DNA from: Billgrantia tianxiuensis
GTDB taxonomy: Bacteria; Pseudomonadota; Gammaproteobacteria; Pseudomonadales; Halomonadaceae
Direction of reading: 5' to 3'
Assembly: GCF_009834345.1 (NCBI RefSeq)
Contig: NZ_CP035042.1
Coordinates: 682,001-746,000, forward strand
DNA length: 64,000 nt
Every line of letters starts with the position of its first letter. Position 1 is the stretch's first letter. Positions 1-9,479 of this stretch are shown here, piece after piece. A model generated the notes under the pieces. It was not told where the DNA came from and did not search any database. It saw only the letters and a program-made list of their open reading frames with translations. Made by a program: the position numbers and the translations under genes.

Positions 1-200
<200 letters not shown>

Positions 201-423
201 CTACTCCGGCTGTGGCCACTTCCACCATGTCGTCAGTTGGCGGCAGTGTGCCTGGGAAGAATGACGGTTCGATGACAAACGAAGTGTATTGTGTCGAGTA
301 TATCAGTGCCGATCGAAGCGAAAAGCCGCGCCTTGTCGCACCCGGCACGACTCTCTAAAGTGTTGGCTTCGGGATTCGAGGCATAGCCCTTCATTCGAGG
401 CGCCTTACTACAAGGAGAAAGGC

Positions 424-1086
424 ATGAGCAAACAAGTGGCGGTCATCCTGTCGGGCTGCGGCGTTCAGGATGGTTCGGAGATCTACGAGACCACCCTGAC
501 CTTGCTGCGTCTGGATCAACTGGGCATCGGCTATCGCTGCTTTGCACCGGACATCATGCAGCACCACGTGATCGACCATCGCAACGGCGAGGCGGTCGAG
601 GGCGAGACGCGCAACGTGCTGCTGGAGTCGGCGCGGCTGGCGCGGGGCAACATAGCGCCGCTGGGGGAGCTCGAGGCCGATGAGTTCGATGCGGTGATCC
701 TGCCCGGTGGCTTCGGCGCGGCCAAGAACCTGTCCAACTTCGCCGAAGCCGGCAGTGACATGGAGCCGCTGGCGGAACTGGTCGAGGCAGTGGCGCCCTT
801 TCATGAGGCGCGCAAGCCGATCGGGCTGATGTGCATCGCGCCGGCGCTGGTGCCCAAGTTGCTGGGTCCGGGCATTGCCGTGACCATCGGCCACGATCCC
901 GGTGTTGCCGGTGCGATCAGCTCGATGGGGGGGCTGCATCGCAGCTGTGGCGTCGAAGATATCGTGGTCGACTTCGAGAATCGTGTGGTGACCACCCCGG
1001 CCTACATGCTCGCCACGCGCATCGGTGAGGCCGCCACTGGCATCTTCAAACTGGTAGAGCGTATCGATGAGCTGATGGATCTGTAA
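424..1086 (+). CDS. elbB: Isoprenoid biosynthesis glyoxalase ElbB (DJ-1/PfpI family)
   Basis: A 220-residue DJ-1/PfpI-fold protein, close to the usual ElbB length. The start at 424 is chosen because AAGGAGAAA lies just upstream and the product begins MSKQVAVILSGCG; the frame stays open to 289 but that extension is unlike the family. Seen: SGCG near residues 10-13, LPGGFGAAKNL near 93-103, and a GLMCIAPA nucleophile elbow with Cys137. Family members are class I glutamine-amidotransferase-like proteins with reported glyoxalase activity, linked genetically to isoprenoid synthesis; the physiological substrate is unsettled. Single gene, followed by a strong hairpin shared with convergent tatC. Confidence 0.9.
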   Translation: MSKQVAVILSGCGVQDGSEIYETTLTLLRLDQLGIGYRCFAPDIMQHHVIDHRNGEAVEGETRNVLLESARLARGNIAPLGELEADEFDAVILPGGFGAAKNLSNFAEAGSDMEPLAELVEAVAPFHEARKPIGLMCIAPALVPKLLGPGIAVTIGHDPGVAGAISSMGGLHRSCGVEDIVVDFENRVVTTPAYMLATRIGEAATGIFKLVERIDELMDL

Positions 1087-1105
1087 CGCCGCGCTTCGCA
1101 TGCGC

Positions 1106-1140
1106 AGCGCCCCCGTTCGCTGGCGGACGGGGGCGCTTTA
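1106..1140. terminator. Bidirectional terminator between elbB and tatC
   Basis: Perfect 11-bp stem (AGCGCCCCCGT at 1106-1116 pairing with 1127-1137) around a 10-base loop, followed by TTTA. It sits between two convergent genes and can serve both. Confidence 0.8.
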
Positions 1141-1165
1141 CGTTCATCGCCTGCTTGATGGTGGC

Positions 1166-1951
1166 TCAGGTGTCGTCACGCTCTTCGGCTGGGGTGGTCT
1201 GGTCCGGCCGTTGCTTCTTGCGCCGCACCAGGCGACCGAACAGGATGCCGACCTCGTAGAGCAGGTACATGGGGATGGCGAGCAGGCTCTGGGAGATCAC
1301 GTCGGGCGGGGTCAGCAGCATGCCGACGACGAAACAGCCCAGGATGATGTAGGGGCGTTTCTTGGTCAGGCTCTCCACCGTGGTGGCCCCGGAGGCGATC
1401 AGCAGGAAGGTGGCGATGGGGATCTCGAAGGCCACGCCGAAAGCGAAGAACAGCTTGAGGACGAAATTCAGGTACTGATTGATGTCGGTCATCACCGCCA
1501 CGTTCTCCGGCCCGGTCTGGGTGAAGAACTGGAACAGCAGCGGGAAGACGACGTAGTAGGCGAAGGCGGCGCCGGCATAGAACAGCCCTACGCTCGAGGC
1601 TAGCAGCGGCAGGGCTAGGGCCTTCTCGTTGTCGTAGAGTCCGGGCGCAACGAAGGCCCAGGCCTGGTGCAATACGTAGGGGATGGCGACGAACACCGCC
1701 ACCACCAGGGTCAGCTTGAAGGGGGCCAGGAACGGCGAGGCCACCTCGGTGGCGATCATCTGCGAGCCTTCCGGGAGCATGCCCATCAGCGGTTGGGCCA
1801 CGAAGGTGTAGATCTCGTTGGCGAACGGGTAGAGCCCCAGGAAGATCACGAAGATCGCCACCACGGCGCGCAACAGGCGCGAACGCAGCTCGATCAGGTG
1901 TTCTATCAGAGGGGCCTGGCCAAGTTCCTGCTTGTCGTCGGAGTCGCTCAT
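1166..1951 (-). CDS. tatC: Sec-independent protein translocase subunit TatC
   Basis: A 261-residue polytopic inner-membrane protein with about six hydrophobic segments, the size and pattern of TatC. The N-terminus carries the conserved PLIEHLIELRSRL helix, and the FQFFTQTGPEN and KKRPYIILGCFVVGML regions follow as expected. TatC binds twin-arginine signal peptides and, with TatB, forms the receptor complex that exports folded proteins. Its start codon overlaps the end of tatB (ATGA), so translation is probably coupled. Last gene of tatABC. Confidence 0.97.
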   Translation of the reverse strand: MSDSDDKQELGQAPLIEHLIELRSRLLRAVVAIFVIFLGLYPFANEIYTFVAQPLMGMLPEGSQMIATEVASPFLAPFKLTLVVAVFVAIPYVLHQAWAFVAPGLYDNEKALALPLLASSVGLFYAGAAFAYYVVFPLLFQFFTQTGPENVAVMTDINQYLNFVLKLFFAFGVAFEIPIATFLLIASGATTVESLTKKRPYIILGCFVVGMLLTPPDVISQSLLAIPMYLLYEVGILFGRLVRRKKQRPDQTTPAEERDDT

Positions 1952-2385
1952 CGGGAAGCGGCGCCCTTGTCATCGTCGGAAGGGGAGGACTCGTGGCTCG
2001 TGGCCCTGGCTTCGGCCAGGGCATCGTCGAGGCGAGCGGAAGCCGACGGCGCTTCGTCGTCGGTCTGGCGCCGGTCGGCATCGGGCCGCTCGTCGTCGTC
2101 CTTGTGCGGTGTCGAGGACGAGTAGGGCTGGGCGATGCTCTCGACGTCGCGCTTGGCCTTGTTGAGGCTCTCGTCGAGCTTGGTCTGCTGCTCCTTGAGC
2201 TTCTGACGCAGCTCCTCCGCCTCGAGCTGCGAGTTGATCTCGCGTTGCATGCTCGAGACGGTGCGCTTGATCTTGCCGATCCACAGTCCCGCCGTGCGCG
2301 CCGCCTTGGGCAGGCGCTCCGGACCGAGTACCAGCAGACCCACGATGCCGAGAATCAGCAGTTCCAGGAAGCCGATATCAAACAT
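1948..2385 (-). CDS. tatB: Sec-independent protein translocase subunit TatB
   Basis: A 145-residue protein with one N-terminal membrane helix (MFDIGFLELLILGIVGLLVL), the GPERLP hinge, then an amphipathic helix and a long charged C-terminal tail rich in Asp, Arg and Ser. The glutamate in the membrane segment and the GPERLP turn separate it from TatA. It partners TatC in substrate recognition at the inner membrane. Six bases separate it from tatA upstream and it overlaps tatC by four. Confidence 0.95.
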   Translation of the reverse strand: MFDIGFLELLILGIVGLLVLGPERLPKAARTAGLWIGKIKRTVSSMQREINSQLEAEELRQKLKEQQTKLDESLNKAKRDVESIAQPYSSSTPHKDDDERPDADRRQTDDEAPSASARLDDALAEARATSHESSPSDDDKGAASR

Positions 2386-2391
2386 GGAGGC

Positions 2392-2652
2392 TTACTTGCG
2401 CTCTTCCCGTTCCTCGACCTTGTCCGCCGACTTCTGCTCGGCCTGGACGTCATAGGTATTGGGCTGCTGCTCCTCGTGGGTCACCTTGGCTTGCGGCTTG
2501 TTCTTCTCGTCGTCTTCGTTGACGGCCTGCTTGAAGCCCTTGACCGCGCCGCCCAGGTCGGAGCCGACGTTGCGCAGCTTCTTGGTGCCGAAGATCAGGA
2601 TGATGATGCCGAGTACGATCAGCAGTTGCCAGATACTGATGCCACCTAACAT
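2392..2652 (-). CDS. tatA: Sec-independent protein translocase subunit TatA
   Basis: An 86-residue protein with a short N-terminal membrane helix ([18 protein letters not shown]), the [14 protein letters not shown] amphipathic region and an acidic/basic tail. TatA oligomerises to form the transient passage for folded proteins recruited by TatBC. First tat gene; it starts about 50 bases downstream of the hisE stop and is probably transcribed with the upstream hisE/ubi genes, an order also found in Pseudomonas. Confidence 0.95.
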   Translation of the reverse strand: MLGGISIWQLLIVLGIIILIFGTKKLRNVGSDLGGAVKGFKQAVNEDDEKNKPQAKVTHEEQQPNTYDVQAEQKSADKVEEREERK

Positions 2653-2699
2653 GAAGCGTTACCTCTGAGTTGGGTTTCCGGCGGATCCGGAAGCCAATT

Positions 2700-3035
2700 T
2701 CACTTGGACCTTGCGGCCTTCTCTTCGTGCCCGGAGATTCCGAAACGGCGGGCCAACTCGTCTAGCACGTCCCGGTGGTCGAGTCCGAGATGCGACAGCA
2801 TCACCAGGCTATGAAACCACAGGTCGGCGGTTTCGGCGACCAGGGCCTTGCGTTCGGCCTCGCCACCGGTTTCGGCATCCTTGGCGGCCAGCAGGGTTTC
2901 CGTGGCTTCCTCACCGATCTTTTCGAGTATCTTGTTAAGCCCCTTGTCGTGCAAGGCGGCCACGTAGGATTCGGTGGGGTCGGCGCTGCGGCGCTGGCGC
3001 AGCACGTCGAAGAGTTCGTCAAGAATATCACGCAT
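2700..3035 (-). CDS. hisE: Phosphoribosyl-ATP pyrophosphatase
   Basis: A 111-residue all-alpha MazG-like pyrophosphohydrolase for the second step of histidine synthesis (PR-ATP to PR-AMP). Seen: [22 protein letters not shown] followed by [13 protein letters not shown], the metal-binding EExxE and ExxD pattern of the family. In enterobacteria this activity is fused to HisI. In Pseudomonas hisI lies directly upstream, between ubiB and hisE. Here the ubiB stop is only about 30 bases from the hisE start, so no hisI is present at this site. Confidence 0.93.
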   Translation of the reverse strand: MRDILDELFDVLRQRRSADPTESYVAALHDKGLNKILEKIGEEATETLLAAKDAETGGEAERKALVAETADLWFHSLVMLSHLGLDHRDVLDELARRFGISGHEEKAARSK

Positions 3036-3065
3036 GGGGGCGATTCCGGTTGCGGTGGGTCAAGT

Positions 3066-4691
3066 TCATTGCCAGGCCAGCAGCACGAGGCCGATGGCAC
3101 CAAGGGCCAGTATCGGCCAGGGTTGGTTCACGGCCCACTCGGACAGCGGCTGCCAGGCCAGTGCCAGCCCGGCCAGCAACACCCCCAGGCGCAGGCGTCG
3201 ACCGCCGCGGCGGCCAACGCGAAGCTGGTGCTGGATGCCGTTCAGGGCCATGGCCTGGCGACGGCGCTGGCGGTGCTCGTGCTCGATCCGGGTCAGTGCC
3301 TGGTGGGCCACGCTGGGTAGCTCAGGCAGTTGGCGCGACAGCTCCGGTGCCTGGCGCTTGAGCGACTCCCATAGCCCGACCGCTCCGGCGCGCTCCTTCA
3401 TCCAGCGCTCCAGGTATGGCTTGGCGGTGCTCCACAGGTCGAGGTCGGGATAGAGCTGGCGTCCCAGGCCCTCGATGTTGAGCAGGGTCTTCTGCAGCAG
3501 TACCAGTTGTGGCTGCACCTCCATGTTGAAGCGCCGCGCGGTCTGGAACAGGCCGAGCAGCACCTGCCCGAAGGAGATGTCCTTGAGCGGTTTCTCCAGA
3601 ATCGGCTCGCATACCGTGCGGATCGCCGCGGCGAATTCGTTGGCGCGAGTCTCCTCGCCGACCCAGCCCGACTCGATGTGCAGTGCGGCGACCTCGTAAT
3701 AGTCCTGATGGAAGAAGGCCAGCAGGTTGCGTGCCAGGTAGTCCTGGTCCTCGCGGGTCAGGCTACCGACGATGCCGCAGTCGATGGCGATGTACTGCGG
3801 GTCCTGGGGGTGCTCGCGAGCGACGAAGATATTGCCCGGGTGCATGTCGGCGTGGAAGAAGTTGTCGCGAAACACTTGGGTGAAGAAGATCTCCACGCCG
3901 CGCTCGGCGAGTCGCTTGAGGTCGGTACCCTGGGCCTCGAGTGCGGCGATGTCGGCAACGGGAATGCCATGCACGCGTTCCTGCACCATGACTCGCTTGC
4001 GGGTATGCGACCAGTAGATCGTGGGTACGTAGAGCAGCGGCGAATCCTTGAAATTGCGCTTGAGCTGCGAGGTGTTGGCCGCTTCCTTGTGCAGATCGAG
4101 CTCGTCGAACAGGGTTGCCTCATAGTCGCGCACCACCTCGATGGGGCGCAGCCGGCGGGCCTCGGGGATCAGCGTCAGCAGGCCGGCCACGCGGTACATC
4201 AGTGCCATGTCCTGGCGCATGATGTGGTCGATACCGGGGCGGATGATCTTGACCACCACGTCCTCGCCGCTATGCAGGCGGGCGGCATGCACCTGGGCGA
4301 TGGAGGCCGAGGCCAGCGGCTCGGGCTCGAAGTGGGCGAAGGCGACCTCGAGAGGCATGCGCAGCTCGGTTTCCACCAGGGCGGAGGCCTCGCTACCGGG
4401 GAAAGGCGGTACCTGGTCCTGCAGGCGGCGCAGCTCGTCGGCGATCTCCTCCGGTAGCAGGTCGCGGCGGGTGGAGAGCAGTTGGCCGAACTTGACGAAG
4501 ATGGGGCCGAGCGACTCCAGCGCCAGGCGCAGGCGCTCGCCGCCGCTGCGACGCCCCACCGGCACCAGCCGCAGCGGTGACAGCACGAAGACCAGCCGCA
4601 GCCACCACGGCAAGCGCTGCAAGGGCAGCAGGGTATCCAGGCGATAGCGGGTAATCACCCAGATGATGCGCAGCAGCCGTAGCCCCATCAT
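3066..4691 (-). CDS. ubiB: Ubiquinone biosynthesis atypical kinase/ATPase UbiB
   Basis: A 541-residue ABC1/ADCK-family protein. Seen: the KFGQ motif (residues 67-70, in [12 protein letters not shown]), the alanine-rich loop ASASIAQV (127-134) that replaces the P-loop, a catalytic-core HADMHPGN, and two C-terminal hydrophobic segments that anchor it to the inner membrane. UbiB is needed for coenzyme Q synthesis; family work points to ATPase activity supporting the Q-biosynthetic complex and lipid handling. The start overlaps the ubiJ stop by four bases, so the two are probably translationally coupled. Confidence 0.96.
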   Translation of the reverse strand: MMGLRLLRIIWVITRYRLDTLLPLQRLPWWLRLVFVLSPLRLVPVGRRSGGERLRLALESLGPIFVKFGQLLSTRRDLLPEEIADELRRLQDQVPPFPGSEASALVETELRMPLEVAFAHFEPEPLASASIAQVHAARLHSGEDVVVKIIRPGIDHIMRQDMALMYRVAGLLTLIPEARRLRPIEVVRDYEATLFDELDLHKEAANTSQLKRNFKDSPLLYVPTIYWSHTRKRVMVQERVHGIPVADIAALEAQGTDLKRLAERGVEIFFTQVFRDNFFHADMHPGNIFVAREHPQDPQYIAIDCGIVGSLTREDQDYLARNLLAFFHQDYYEVAALHIESGWVGEETRANEFAAAIRTVCEPILEKPLKDISFGQVLLGLFQTARRFNMEVQPQLVLLQKTLLNIEGLGRQLYPDLDLWSTAKPYLERWMKERAGAVGLWESLKRQAPELSRQLPELPSVAHQALTRIEHEHRQRRRQAMALNGIQHQLRVGRRGGRRLRLGVLLAGLALAWQPLSEWAVNQPWPILALGAIGLVLLAWQ

Positions 4692-5326
4692 GACGCGGCC
4701 TCGCTCTCGAGCCTGCGGCGCAGCCGGGTCAGGCGGGCGTCGAGTCGATCGGTGGCCACCTCCAGTTCGGTGAGATGATCGCGCAGGTTCTCCAGCTGCC
4801 GGCGGCCGGGGAGCAGGCGAGCTTCCTCGAACACGTACTCGGCAACATCGGCGCGCATTTCCTCCTGGGCACGCAGGCCCCAGCGGGCCAGGCTTCGCAG
4901 CCCTTCGGCGAGGCTATGGGCGGGTACGTCGCCCAGCCAGCGAGCCAGCTCCGCTTCCCAGTCGATCTCGAGGTCGAGGAACAGGTCACGCACCTCCTCG
5001 AGCAGATGGACCCGCCCGCGCACTGCGAGCCTGCCACGGAACATCAGGCGCTCCAGGGATTCGCCGCCAAGCAGCTCTCCCAGCGCCTCGGCATCGAGTT
5101 CCACCACGGTGTCGGCGCTGCTCTCGTCGAAGTCGTCCTGACGCATCAGGTCCACGCCGTGAGGATGGAAGCTCAGCAACAACGCCAGGGAGGGACGCTC
5201 CAGGCGCAACAACAGCCGGCTGCCAGACAGCCGGGCCAGGCGCGAGGGGGCGGCCAGGTCCCGGGCGAGCAGGGCGTTGAGGGTGCGCTCGATGCCGGCC
5301 AGCAGCAGGGTCGGGGTCAAGGTCAT
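4688..5326 (-). CDS. ubiJ: Ubiquinone biosynthesis accessory factor UbiJ (SCP2 domain)
   Basis: A 212-residue protein with an SCP2-like lipid-binding N-terminal half and a C-terminal coiled-coil tail ([25 protein letters not shown], given here only as the region near residues 175-200). In E. coli UbiJ binds ubiquinone intermediates and, with UbiK, organises the cytosolic Q-biosynthesis complex. Position between ubiE and ubiB matches the conserved gammaproteobacterial order. About eight bases separate it from ubiE. Confidence 0.92.
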   Translation of the reverse strand: MTLTPTLLLAGIERTLNALLARDLAAPSRLARLSGSRLLLRLERPSLALLLSFHPHGVDLMRQDDFDESSADTVVELDAEALGELLGGESLERLMFRGRLAVRGRVHLLEEVRDLFLDLEIDWEAELARWLGDVPAHSLAEGLRSLARWGLRAQEEMRADVAEYVFEEARLLPGRRQLENLRDHLTELEVATDRLDARLTRLRRRLESEAAS

Positions 5327-5333
5327 TGCGCCC

Positions 5334-6101
5334 TCAGAGCTTGATGCCGCGATGCAGGGCGACGATGCCCCCGGTGAGATTGGTGTATTCCACCCGCTCC
5401 AGGCCTGCCGCTTCCATCATCGCCTTGAGCGTCTCCTGGTCGGGATGCATGCGAATCGACTCGGCCAGGTAGCGATAGCTGTCGGCGTCGCCCGCTACCA
5501 TCTGGCCCATCAGCGGCAGCAGACGGAAGGAATATTCGTCGTAGGCACGGGTCAGTACGGGGTTGTTCGGCTTGGAGAATTCCAGTACCAGCAGCCGGCC
5601 GCCGGGCTTGAGCACCCGGGCCATGGAGCGCAGCGCGGCGTCCTTGTCGGTGACGTTGCGCAGGCCGAAGGCGATGGTGATGCAGTCGAAGCTGTTGTCG
5701 GGAAACGGCAGGCACTCGGCGTTGGCCTGCACGTACTCGACGTTGCCGCCGACGCCATTGTCGAGCAGCTTGTCGCGCCCGACCCGCAGCATGGATTCGT
5801 TGATGTCGGCCAGTACCACCCGGCCGCGGGGGCCGACCATGCGCGAGAACTTGAGCGTCAGATCGCCGGTGCCGCCAGCGATGTCGAGCACGCTGTGGCC
5901 GGGACGTACGCCCGAGCGCTCAATGGTGAGCCGCTTCCACAGCCGGTGGATGCCCAGCGACATGAGATCGTTCATGACGTCGTAGCGCGCCGCCACGGAA
6001 TGGAATACGTCGGCCACGCGCGAGGCCTTTTCCTCTACCGGCACTTCCTGATAGCCGAAGTGGGTGGTGCGCTGGTCCCCGGGGGTGGAGTGAGGGCTCA
6101 T
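5334..6101 (-). CDS. ubiE: Demethylmenaquinone/2-methoxy-6-polyprenyl-1,4-benzoquinol methylase UbiE
   Basis: A 255-residue class I SAM-dependent methyltransferase. The start at 6101 gives [18 protein letters not shown], near the usual 251 residues, with GGGAG upstream; an ATG at 6158 would add 19 residues that do not resemble the family. Seen: the SAM-binding [12 protein letters not shown] at 71-82, followed by RDKLLDNG, and the family signature [10 protein letters not shown]. It performs the C-methylation step of ubiquinone (and menaquinone) synthesis. First gene of the ubiE-ubiJ-ubiB run. Confidence 0.95.
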   Translation of the reverse strand: MSPHSTPGDQRTTHFGYQEVPVEEKASRVADVFHSVAARYDVMNDLMSLGIHRLWKRLTIERSGVRPGHSVLDIAGGTGDLTLKFSRMVGPRGRVVLADINESMLRVGRDKLLDNGVGGNVEYVQANAECLPFPDNSFDCITIAFGLRNVTDKDAALRSMARVLKPGGRLLVLEFSKPNNPVLTRAYDEYSFRLLPLMGQMVAGDADSYRYLAESIRMHPDQETLKAMMEAAGLERVEYTNLTGGIVALHRGIKL

Positions 6102-6224
6102 GCGTGAAAGGCTCCCGAATCGCTGCGAAAGGTGAGGCCTGGCCTCATGTTGGGCCACATTGTAGCCTTCCCCCGGCTGCCTTGTCTTTGACCTGCTGGG
6201 GCTACTGGAGCTGCTCGATCACGA

Positions 6225-6608
6225 TTAGAGCTGCTTGATCTCGATGCCCAGCGGTTCGCGGCTCGCGCCAGCCTTCTCCAGACGCTCGAGATAGTCGGCC
6301 CAGTAGGCCTCGCGGTTCTCGATCAGTTCGAACAGGTATTCCCAGCTGTAGATACCGCTGTCGTGGCCGTCGTCGAAAGCGAGCTTGACGGCATAGCGGC
6401 CCACCGGCTCGATGTTCTTCAGACCGACGTCCTTCTTGCCGACCTGCAGCACGGCCTGGCTGGGGTGATGGCCGCGCACCTCGGCGGAGGGGGAGTAGAC
6501 GCGCAGGTACTCCACCGGCAGGCGGTGGCTCTCGCCGTCGGGGTAGGTGAGCTCCAGCTCGCGGGCCTTCTTGTGGTAGTGGATCTTGCTGGGGATGGGG
6601 GCTGTCAT
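6225..6608 (-). CDS. DUF971 (gamma-butyrobetaine hydroxylase-like N-terminal) domain protein
   Basis: A 127-residue stand-alone DUF971 protein of unknown function. The domain also forms the N-terminus of gamma-butyrobetaine hydroxylases and sometimes accompanies iron-sulfur carriers. Seen: the LELTYPDGESHRLPVEYLRV start, then KDVGLKNIEPVGRYAVKL and the SGIYSWEYLFEL motif typical of the family. It lacks zinc-binding cysteines. The place between hslU and the ubi genes is conserved in pseudomonads. A GGTGCC-rich leader with a hairpin (6657-6699) separates it from hslU. Confidence 0.85.
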   Translation of the reverse strand: MTAPIPSKIHYHKKARELELTYPDGESHRLPVEYLRVYSPSAEVRGHHPSQAVLQVGKKDVGLKNIEPVGRYAVKLAFDDGHDSGIYSWEYLFELIENREAYWADYLERLEKAGASREPLGIEIKQL

Positions 6609-6656
6609 GGGGCACCTCCGGTGAGATGTGAGACAGAAGAACGGCGCTGCGCGCCT

Positions 6657-6699
6657 GGAAGAAGGAAGAGCATGGCACTGCTTCCCTCTTCATTCTTCC
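6657..6699. repeat. Long inverted repeat between hslU and the DUF971 gene
   Basis: GGAAGAAGGAAGAG (6657-6670) pairs with 6686-6699 over 14 positions with one mismatch and a 15-base loop; the arms are GAAG simple-sequence repeats. It may attenuate transcription or protect the hslVU message. A second short inverted repeat (GCGCGGC/GCCGCGC) lies beside the hslU stop. Confidence 0.5.
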
Positions 6700-6723
6700 C
6701 TCTTCGCGCGGCGTAGCCGCGCT

Positions 6724-8046
6724 TTAGAGGATATACCGCGACAGATCCTCGTCCATGGCCAGCTCGCCGAGCTGGGAGTCGACGTAGGCGGCATCGATCG
6801 ACAGCGGGCTGCCAAGATCGGCGCCCTTGAACGAGGCCTCCTCGAGCAGTCGCTCCATTACCGTGTGCAGGCGCCGCGCGCCGATGTTCTCGGTACCCTC
6901 GTTGACCTTCCAGGCGATCTCGGCGATGCGCTCGATACCATCCTCGGTGAAGTCGATCTGGAGCCCTTCGGTGGCCAGCAGCGCCTTGTACTGCTTGGTC
7001 AGGGCGGCGGAAGGTTCGGTGAGGATGCGCTTGAAGTCCTCTGGTGTGAGCGCTTCCAGCTCGACCCGGATTGGCAGGCGGCCCTGCAGCTCAGGAATCA
7101 GGTCGGACGGGCGCGACAGGTGGAAGGCACCGGAGGCGATGAACAGGATGTGGTCGGTCTTGACCATGCCGTACTTGGTCGAGACGGTGGAGCCCTCGAT
7201 GAGCGGCAGCAGGTCGCGCTGCACACCCTCGCGGGAGACCTCGCCGCCGCTGGATTGGCCGCTGCCCTTGGCTACCTTGTCGATCTCGTCGAGAAAAACG
7301 ATGCCGTTCTGCTCCACGGCGTCGATGGCGCGGTGCTTGATCTCCTCCTCGTTGACCAGCTTGGCGGCCTCCTCGTCACGCAGCAGGGCGAAAGCGTCCT
7401 TGACCTTGACCCGGCGGGTCTCGGTCTTGTGGCGCCCCATGTTGGAGAACAGGCTCTGCAGCTGGCTGGTCATCTCCTCCATGCCTGGCGGGGTCATGAT
7501 GTCGATGCCCGGGCCCTGGGGGGTGATCTCGATATCGATCTCCTTGTCGTCGAGGTCGCCCTCACGCAGCTTCTTGCGAAAGATCTGGCGAGTGGAGCTG
7601 TCGGCACGCGGGCTGGCCTCCTGACCGCGGGGAGGCGGCAGCAAGGCATCGAGAATGCGATCCTCGGCGGCGTCCTCGGCGCGGTGGCGCACTTCGTCCT
7701 TGGCCTGCTCGCGCACCAGCTTGACCGCGGCCTCGGTGAGGTCGCGAATGATCGATTCCACGTCGCGACCGACATAGCCCACCTCGGTGAACTTGGTCGC
7801 CTCGACCTTGATGAAGGGGGCGCGGGCCAGCTTGGCAAGGCGTCGGGCGATCTCGGTCTTGCCGACCCCGGTGGGGCCGATCATCAGGATGTTCTTGGGC
7901 GTGACCTCGGGGCGCAGGTCGTCATCGAGTTGCATGCGACGCCAGCGGTTGCGCAGGGCGATGGCGACGGCGCGCTTGGCGTCCTGCTGACCGACGATGT
8001 ACTGATCCAGGGCGTGAACGATCTCGCGGGGTGTCATCTGGGACAT
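6724..8046 (-). CDS. hslU: ATP-dependent protease ATPase subunit HslU
   Basis: A 440-residue AAA+ unfoldase (ClpY). Seen: [16 protein letters not shown] at the N-terminus, Walker [10 protein letters not shown] at 57-65, the GYVGRDVES pore loop, an intermediate domain of about 130 residues, Walker [11 protein letters not shown], sensor GRLPIRVEL, and the C-terminal LSRYIL tail that docks into HslV. It forms hexamers that feed unfolded substrates into the HslV chamber. It lies 11 bases downstream of hslV, in the usual hslVU operon. Confidence 0.98.
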   Translation of the reverse strand: MSQMTPREIVHALDQYIVGQQDAKRAVAIALRNRWRRMQLDDDLRPEVTPKNILMIGPTGVGKTEIARRLAKLARAPFIKVEATKFTEVGYVGRDVESIIRDLTEAAVKLVREQAKDEVRHRAEDAAEDRILDALLPPPRGQEASPRADSSTRQIFRKKLREGDLDDKEIDIEITPQGPGIDIMTPPGMEEMTSQLQSLFSNMGRHKTETRRVKVKDAFALLRDEEAAKLVNEEEIKHRAIDAVEQNGIVFLDEIDKVAKGSGQSSGGEVSREGVQRDLLPLIEGSTVSTKYGMVKTDHILFIASGAFHLSRPSDLIPELQGRLPIRVELEALTPEDFKRILTEPSAALTKQYKALLATEGLQIDFTEDGIERIAEIAWKVNEGTENIGARRLHTVMERLLEEASFKGADLGSPLSIDAAYVDSQLGELAMDEDLSRYIL

Positions 8047-8057
8047 GGTGGCGGCCT

Positions 8058-8576
8058 TCAGAGCGTTTCGAGGGTGACGTGGTGGTTGGTGAACACACAG
8101 ATGTCGCCGGCGATCTCGAGCGACTTCTCGGTGATCTCCTTGGCCGAGAGGTCGGTGTTCTCCAGCAGGGCGCGGGCCGCGGCCAGGGCGAAGTTGCCGC
8201 CCGAGCCGATGGCGATGATGCCGCGCTCCGGCTCCACCACGTCACCGTTGCCGGTGATGATCAGCGAGGCGTTCTTGTCGGCCACGGCGAGCAGGGCCTC
8301 GAGGCGACGCAGGGCACGGTCGGTGCGCCAGTCCTTGGCCAGCTCCACGGCCGCCTTGACCAGGTTGCCCTGGTACTTTTCCAGCTGCGCTTCGAAGCGC
8401 TCGAACAGGGTGAAGGCGTCGGCGGTGCCGCCGGCAAAACCCGCCAGCACCTGACCGCGGTAGAGGCGGCGAACCTTGCTGGCATTGCCCTTCATCACGG
8501 TGTTGCCCAGCGATACCTGGCCGTCGCCGGCCAGGGCCACCTGATCACCGCGGCGCACGGAAACGATCGTGGTCAT
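8058..8576 (-). CDS. hslV: ATP-dependent protease peptidase subunit HslV
   Basis: A 172-residue threonine peptidase related to the proteasome beta subunit. The start at 8576 is chosen because it gives MTTIVSVRR, so removal of Met exposes the catalytic threonine; ACGGAG lies eight bases upstream. A longer frame from 8633 would bury this residue. Other seen motifs: [32 protein letters not shown] and [17 protein letters not shown]. It forms the double-hexamer proteolytic core with HslU and is usually heat-shock induced; no clear sigma-32 promoter was identified. Confidence 0.97.
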   Translation of the reverse strand: MTTIVSVRRGDQVALAGDGQVSLGNTVMKGNASKVRRLYRGQVLAGFAGGTADAFTLFERFEAQLEKYQGNLVKAAVELAKDWRTDRALRRLEALLAVADKNASLIITGNGDVVEPERGIIAIGSGGNFALAAARALLENTDLSAKEITEKSLEIAGDICVFTNHHVTLETL

Positions 8577-8750
8577 GGAGATGACTCCGTAACGGGGAGC
8601 CGAGGGCTCCCGGTGACTTTCGGTCCCCGGCATGTCCGGGGACCGTGAAAGAGCGTTCAGGGTAGGTGCGGGCGGCAGGGGGCGAATTCAAGCGCCTTCG
8701 TCGAGCGCGGGCGGAATCGATGCGCGCCCCGTGTGTGCCGTCAGGGGAGC

Positions 8751-9476
8751 TCAGTTGGTCGCGCGATGGCGCAGTGGGGTGATTCCCTGGGTCACCATCA
8801 GGTCCTCGGCGCGGTTGAGCTCCCGGGTGTCGTCGTAAGGGCCGACCATGACGCGGTGCCAGGTCTGGCCGTCGGCGGACTGCACCTGGCTGACCTGGGC
8901 CATCAGGCTCAGGTTGCGCAGACGCTGGCGCAGTTGCTCGGCATCTTCCGGCTGGCGGAACGATGCCGCCTGCAGCATGTAGCGCGTACCCGCCGGTGCC
9001 GCCGCCTCGCTGGCCGGGGTGGCGCTCACCTCGTCACGCAGGTTGGCGGCAATCACCTGGGCGATGGGGTCGTCGGCCGGTGCCTGTTCGGCGGCGGCAT
9101 TGCCGTCGATGGGAGGCGGCACGTTGACCGTCGGCTCAGGCGGCGAGGCAGTGGAGGCGACCTCGCGTGGCGCCACGACTTCCTCGGGCAGCAGGGTATA
9201 GAACTCGAAGGTCGGCATGCGCGGTTCGCGCGGCTCGATGGTCGGCGCGGGTTCACTGACTTCCGTTGGTGTCCGCGGGATCAGGTTGGCCAGTGGCGAA
9301 TCGCTGCCTTCCTGCCACGGGGCGGAGCCGTGCTGGTGCTGGGCCAGCAGGAAGCCCGCAACGACGCCGCCGACGCCCCACACCCAGCCGGGCAGGCGAA
9401 AGCCCTCGCGCCGGGCGGGGGTTCGTTTGCGGCTGGTGGTGGCGCCGCGCTTCTTGGGCGTGCGACGAGCGGCCAT
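8751..9476 (-). CDS. ftsN: SPOR-domain cell division protein, FtsN-like
   Basis: A 241-residue bitopic membrane protein: basic cytoplasmic start (RRTPKKRGATTSRKR), one hydrophobic segment near 30-45 (WVWGVGGVVAGFLLA), a FEFYTLLPEE motif near 97, a proline-rich periplasmic linker, and a SPOR domain over about the last 75 residues (YMLQAASFRQPEDAEQLR to TWHRVMVGPY). This is the FtsN architecture: the SPOR domain binds denuded septal peptidoglycan and the N-terminal part activates septal synthesis. Placement between argS and hslV matches Pseudomonas. FtsN diverges strongly, so assignment rests on architecture and synteny. Confidence 0.82.
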   Translation of the reverse strand: MAARRTPKKRGATTSRKRTPARREGFRLPGWVWGVGGVVAGFLLAQHQHGSAPWQEGSDSPLANLIPRTPTEVSEPAPTIEPREPRMPTFEFYTLLPEEVVAPREVASTASPPEPTVNVPPPIDGNAAAEQAPADDPIAQVIAANLRDEVSATPASEAAAPAGTRYMLQAASFRQPEDAEQLRQRLRNLSLMAQVSQVQSADGQTWHRVMVGPYDDTRELNRAEDLMVTQGITPLRHRATN

Positions 9477-9479
9477 GGC

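Noticed and set aside
6628..8454. 608-codon open frame on the plus strand opposite hslUV
   Set aside because: Antisense shadow of two well-conserved genes in GC-rich DNA; low-complexity translation without recognisable domains.
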